DNA of 64,000 nt. It comes from Ignavibacteriota bacterium. Its GTDB lineage: Bacteria; Bacteroidota; Ignavibacteria; Kapaibacteriales; UBA2268. Position 1 is the stretch's first letter. Every line of letters starts with the position of its first letter. The notes beneath the pieces are model-generated. The model saw nothing but the letters and a program-made list of their open reading frames with translations. It made no database searches and was not told the origin of the DNA. The DNA lies in contig JAHBUQ010000001.1 in the NCBI GenBank assembly GCA_019637995.1, positions 248,001 to 312,000 of the forward strand, written 5' to 3'. Below, piece by piece: positions 61,962 through 64,000 of the stretch. A program made the translations under genes and the position numbers.

Positions 61962-62858
61962 TTAAATCAACTTTAAAGTACAATCAACAAGATTTCTGTA
62001 CATAATTTTTTCAATTACATTTTCAGATAATTTTAATTCATTTCCGAGCAGCTCAGCCACTGAGATATATGAAGAGGCATCAGGGAAAGGAGTTTCAGGT
62101 ATTCCGTCGAAATCAGCACCCATACCTATTATATTTTCACCTCCAAGGCTCAGAATATGCTCGATATGTCTGATTAATTCAATTTTGAGGTCATTTTCAG
62201 CTGAGCCTATGAATTCAGAATAAAAATTAATTCCCACAAATCCGCCTCTGGAGATAATTTCACGAATTTGCTCATCGTGAAGATTTCTGCGATGATCAAA
62301 AATAGCCCTTGCATTGGAGTGAGATGCTATAAAAGGCTTTGAAGTATGTTTGACAACATCATTAAAACCGGCTTCGTTCAGATGCGAAACATCAATTATC
62401 ATGCATAATTTTTCCATTTCTTTGATTACTTCTATGCCAAAAGGAGTCAGCCCGTAATCTGTATCAATGCCGTCTGCTACGAAATTTCGATGATTCCATG
62501 TCAAACCCATCGCACGGACTCCGAGTTTGTAAAATGCATAAAGATTGCTGATATCATTAATTATTGGTCCGGCTCCCTCAATTGAAAGCAAAATATTGAT
62601 TTTACTTTCATCATAATCATCTTTATTTTCTAAAAAATTTATCTCCTGCTGAGGATTACGCAGAAAATTTCCAATAGAATTTACAGCAAATCGCATAGCC
62701 GAATCACCTACAAACTGAGCTGGTGTAAATATTGCAAAATATTGCAAAACACCGCCGCAGGATTTGAATTTGTCTATATTCCAATGTGCATTACCGCTAT
62801 TATAAATATTATTGGGATACTTCGTCAATGTATCACAATGTGCATCAGCAACTTTCAT
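61962..62858 (-). CDS. Membrane dipeptidase (M19, renal dipeptidase-like)
   Basis: A 298-residue amidohydrolase-fold enzyme that cleaves dipeptides, including those with D-amino acids at the C-terminal side. Zinc-site motifs: ADAHCDTL (His7, Asp9), the metal-bridging Glu in SIEGAGPI (near 116), VSHLNEAGFND, SHSNAR and MGADFDG. No signal peptide is seen, so it is probably cytoplasmic. It could serve peptide nutrition or peptidoglycan recycling. Confidence 0.92.
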   Translation of the reverse strand: MKVADAHCDTLTKYPNNIYNSGNAHWNIDKFKSCGGVLQYFAIFTPAQFVGDSAMRFAVNSIGNFLRNPQQEINFLENKDDYDESKINILLSIEGAGPIINDISNLYAFYKLGVRAMGLTWNHRNFVADGIDTDYGLTPFGIEVIKEMEKLCMIIDVSHLNEAGFNDVVKHTSKPFIASHSNARAIFDHRRNLHDEQIREIISRGGFVGINFYSEFIGSAENDLKIELIRHIEHILSLGGENIIGMGADFDGIPETPFPDASSYISVAELLGNELKLSENVIEKIMYRNLVDCTLKLI

Positions 62859-62941
62859 AATTTAATTCCGTCTAAATAATAGTTATTGAAATTTGTTTTG
62901 AAATAAATGTAAAATTAAGTAATTATTTGAAAAAAATCAAT

Positions 62942-62949
62942 TATTTTTG
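62942..62949 (+). promoter_or_regulatory. Candidate -7 element before the DUF3108 gene
   Basis: TATTTTTG lies 13 bases before the ATG at 62963. No TTG at the standard distance. Confidence 0.3.
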
Positions 62950-62962
62950 AAGAAACAGGTAA

Positions 62963-63793
62963 ATGAATATGGAAATTAGTAAAAAAATATTGTTTCTTTC
63001 TCTAAGCGTGGTAATTTTCGTTTTGACTTTGCTTTTGACAATGACTCTGGAATCACAGGATGATGTCAGCAAAAAAACATTCAGATACGTACCTAATGAA
63101 GCCTTTGGGTTTGGAGAGAAGCTAAACTACAGCGTCGGTTATAAATTTATAACTGCAGGCACCGGACATTTTCATATTCAGCCTGAACCGGTTTACAGAA
63201 ATGGTAGAAAGTGCTATGATGTAAGATTTATGGTAAAATCTCTCGAAAGTCTTGATTGGCTTTATATGGTGCGTGACCAATATCGGACAATACTTGATGT
63301 TAATGGCATCTTTCCATGGGAATTTGAACAGAAGATTCGTGAAGGTGGCTACAAACGTGATGCAAAAGCTTATTTCGACCAGGCAAATAATACGGCGAAA
63401 ACAAATAAAAAAACAATTTTTACTCCTGAATATGTCCATGACATAGTTTCAGCATTCTTTTATGTTCGCACTTTGGATATTGGTAATTTTCCAAAAGATT
63501 CTACTTTTTTTATGCCAAATTTTGTAGATGATACAACTTATACTCTTGGTGTAAAAATCAGAGGAAAACAAACTGTGAAAGTAGATGCAGGGGAGTTCAA
63601 TTGTATAGTAATTGAACCGCTTGTAGTGCAGGGCGGTCTTTTCAAAGCTGATGGCACGATACTTGTTTGGGTATCAGATGACGAGAGGAAAATTCCTGTT
63701 AAAGTTGCTACGAAGATTCCTATAGGATATGTTGAAGCAAAGCTTACAAGTTACTCTGGTCTTAGAGGCAAGTTAGATTCAAAAATAAATTAG
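62963..63793 (+). CDS. DUF3108 domain-containing exported protein
   Basis: A 276-residue protein with a signal-like hydrophobic segment (about 9-28) and a DUF3108 domain (about 40-265): FGFGEKLNYSVGYKFITAGTG at the start and VWVSDDERKIPVKVATKIPIGYVEAKL at the end. It is predicted to be periplasmic or lipid-associated; in Bacteroidota it often sits near lolA, as here, where the next gene encodes a LolA-like protein 14 bases away. Its true function is unknown. Confidence 0.85.
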   Translation: MNMEISKKILFLSLSVVIFVLTLLLTMTLESQDDVSKKTFRYVPNEAFGFGEKLNYSVGYKFITAGTGHFHIQPEPVYRNGRKCYDVRFMVKSLESLDWLYMVRDQYRTILDVNGIFPWEFEQKIREGGYKRDAKAYFDQANNTAKTNKKTIFTPEYVHDIVSAFFYVRTLDIGNFPKDSTFFMPNFVDDTTYTLGVKIRGKQTVKVDAGEFNCIVIEPLVVQGGLFKADGTILVWVSDDERKIPVKVATKIPIGYVEAKLTSYSGLRGKLDSKIN

Positions 63794-63807
63794 AAGGAAA
63801 TTTATTG

Positions 63808-64000
63808 ATGTTAAAATTAATATTAAATATCGCAATCTTGGTAATATTTGCCAAGATTTCATTGTTTTCACAAATGGATAAGGATAAGTTGTTTGAAAAT
63901 ATTAAAACTAAGTATTCAAACTTAAATTCATTATCCTTAAACTTTGTTCTGAATGAGAATTCAGCTATCAAGGGTGAACTCATTGCAAAAAAAGGGAATA
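63808..64000 (+). CDS. LolA-like outer-membrane lipoprotein carrier, 3' end outside the window
   Basis: The frame starts at the ATG at 63808 after an AGAAGGAAA ribosome site and runs to the window end (64 residues). A signal peptide (1-21, ending KISLFS) is followed by KLFENIKTKYSNLNSLSLNF and then AIKGELIAKKG, matching the N-terminal helix and first strand of LolA/LolA-like proteins. These carry lipoproteins across the periplasm to the outer membrane. The many lipoproteins in this window are candidate cargo. Identity rests on a partial sequence. Confidence 0.65.
   Translation, partial: MLKLILNIAILVIFAKISLFSQMDKDKLFENIKTKYSNLNSLSLNFVLNENSAIKGELIAKKGN

Noticed and set aside
62942..62949. TATTTTTG before the DUF3108 gene as a full promoter
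   Set aside because: No TTG at the right distance, so only reported as a weak -7 element.
1..64000. tRNA, rRNA, CRISPR, prophage or transposon content
   Set aside because: I saw no cloverleaf, repeat-spacer pattern, transposase, integrase or terminal inverted repeats in any gap; this was by eye and not by a covariance search.

Overview
The window is AT-rich chromosomal DNA from a Gram-negative bacterium of the Bacteroidota/Chlorobiota side of the FCB group. The grounds are an lpxB gene for lipid A, four proteins ending in type IX secretion (T9SS) sorting domains, a TonB-dependent receptor with a carboxypeptidase-like N-terminal domain, many Cys-lipoproteins, and several promoters of the TTTG-N19-21-TAnnTTTG kind used by Bacteroidota. 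A Kapaibacteria- or Ignavibacteria-like relative is my best guess; this is inference and not proven by the sequence. I see no rRNA, tRNA, CRISPR array, insertion sequence or phage gene.

Layout. 1-11.9 kb: the tail of a TPR histidine kinase, a GT-C-like membrane protein, then a probable envelope run metG - FkbM methyltransferase - alpha-2-macroglobulin lipoprotein - RlpA - M23-like protein. 11.9-22.2 kb, all minus strand: a T9SS-tailed membrane protein coupled by an ATGA overlap to an ECF sigma gene, lpxB, an outer-membrane barrel, small membrane proteins, a class I amidotransferase and a 1335-residue multi-PAS histidine kinase. 22.6-35.6 kb: an MFS transporter, a large T9SS cargo with Ig-like domains and a CX4CH motif, a second ECF sigma system (sigma, anti-sigma fused to a beta-rich domain, lipoprotein), a pseudo-receiver histidine kinase, a CXXCH T9SS cargo, and a divergent TonB receptor / MarR-like regulator pair. 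35.6-42.1 kb: uvrA, OsmC, and a PP2C phosphatase / STAS antagonist / HATPase partner-switching operon. 42.2-46.9 kb: a trimeric NAD-linked [FeFe]-hydrogenase operon with a clear promoter and a strong terminator. 46.9-52.5 kb, minus strand: biotin carrier and carboxyltransferase, rplT and rpmI without infC, an AbgT transporter and a threonine dehydratase-like enzyme. 52.6-56.6 kb: thiol-redox lipoproteins around a CGCC barrel protein and a BNR-type T9SS cargo. 56.7-64 kb: an AlbA_2 protein, ferredoxin-NADP reductase, a lipoprotein, queC, a TMTC-like glycosyltransferase with TPRs, a membrane dipeptidase, a DUF3108 protein and the start of a LolA-like gene.

Themes. Much of the coding capacity serves envelope biogenesis and secretion (A2M, RlpA, LpxB, T9SS cargo, LolA, GT-C and FkbM enzymes). 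Signal transduction is dense and orphan: three histidine kinases without adjacent response regulators, two ECF sigma modules and one partner-switching module. The most unusual items are the two ECF modules: in one the presumed anti-sigma partner ends in a T9SS sorting domain, in the other it carries an outer-membrane-like beta domain. Both look able to report the state of the outer envelope to transcription, but this function is inferred.
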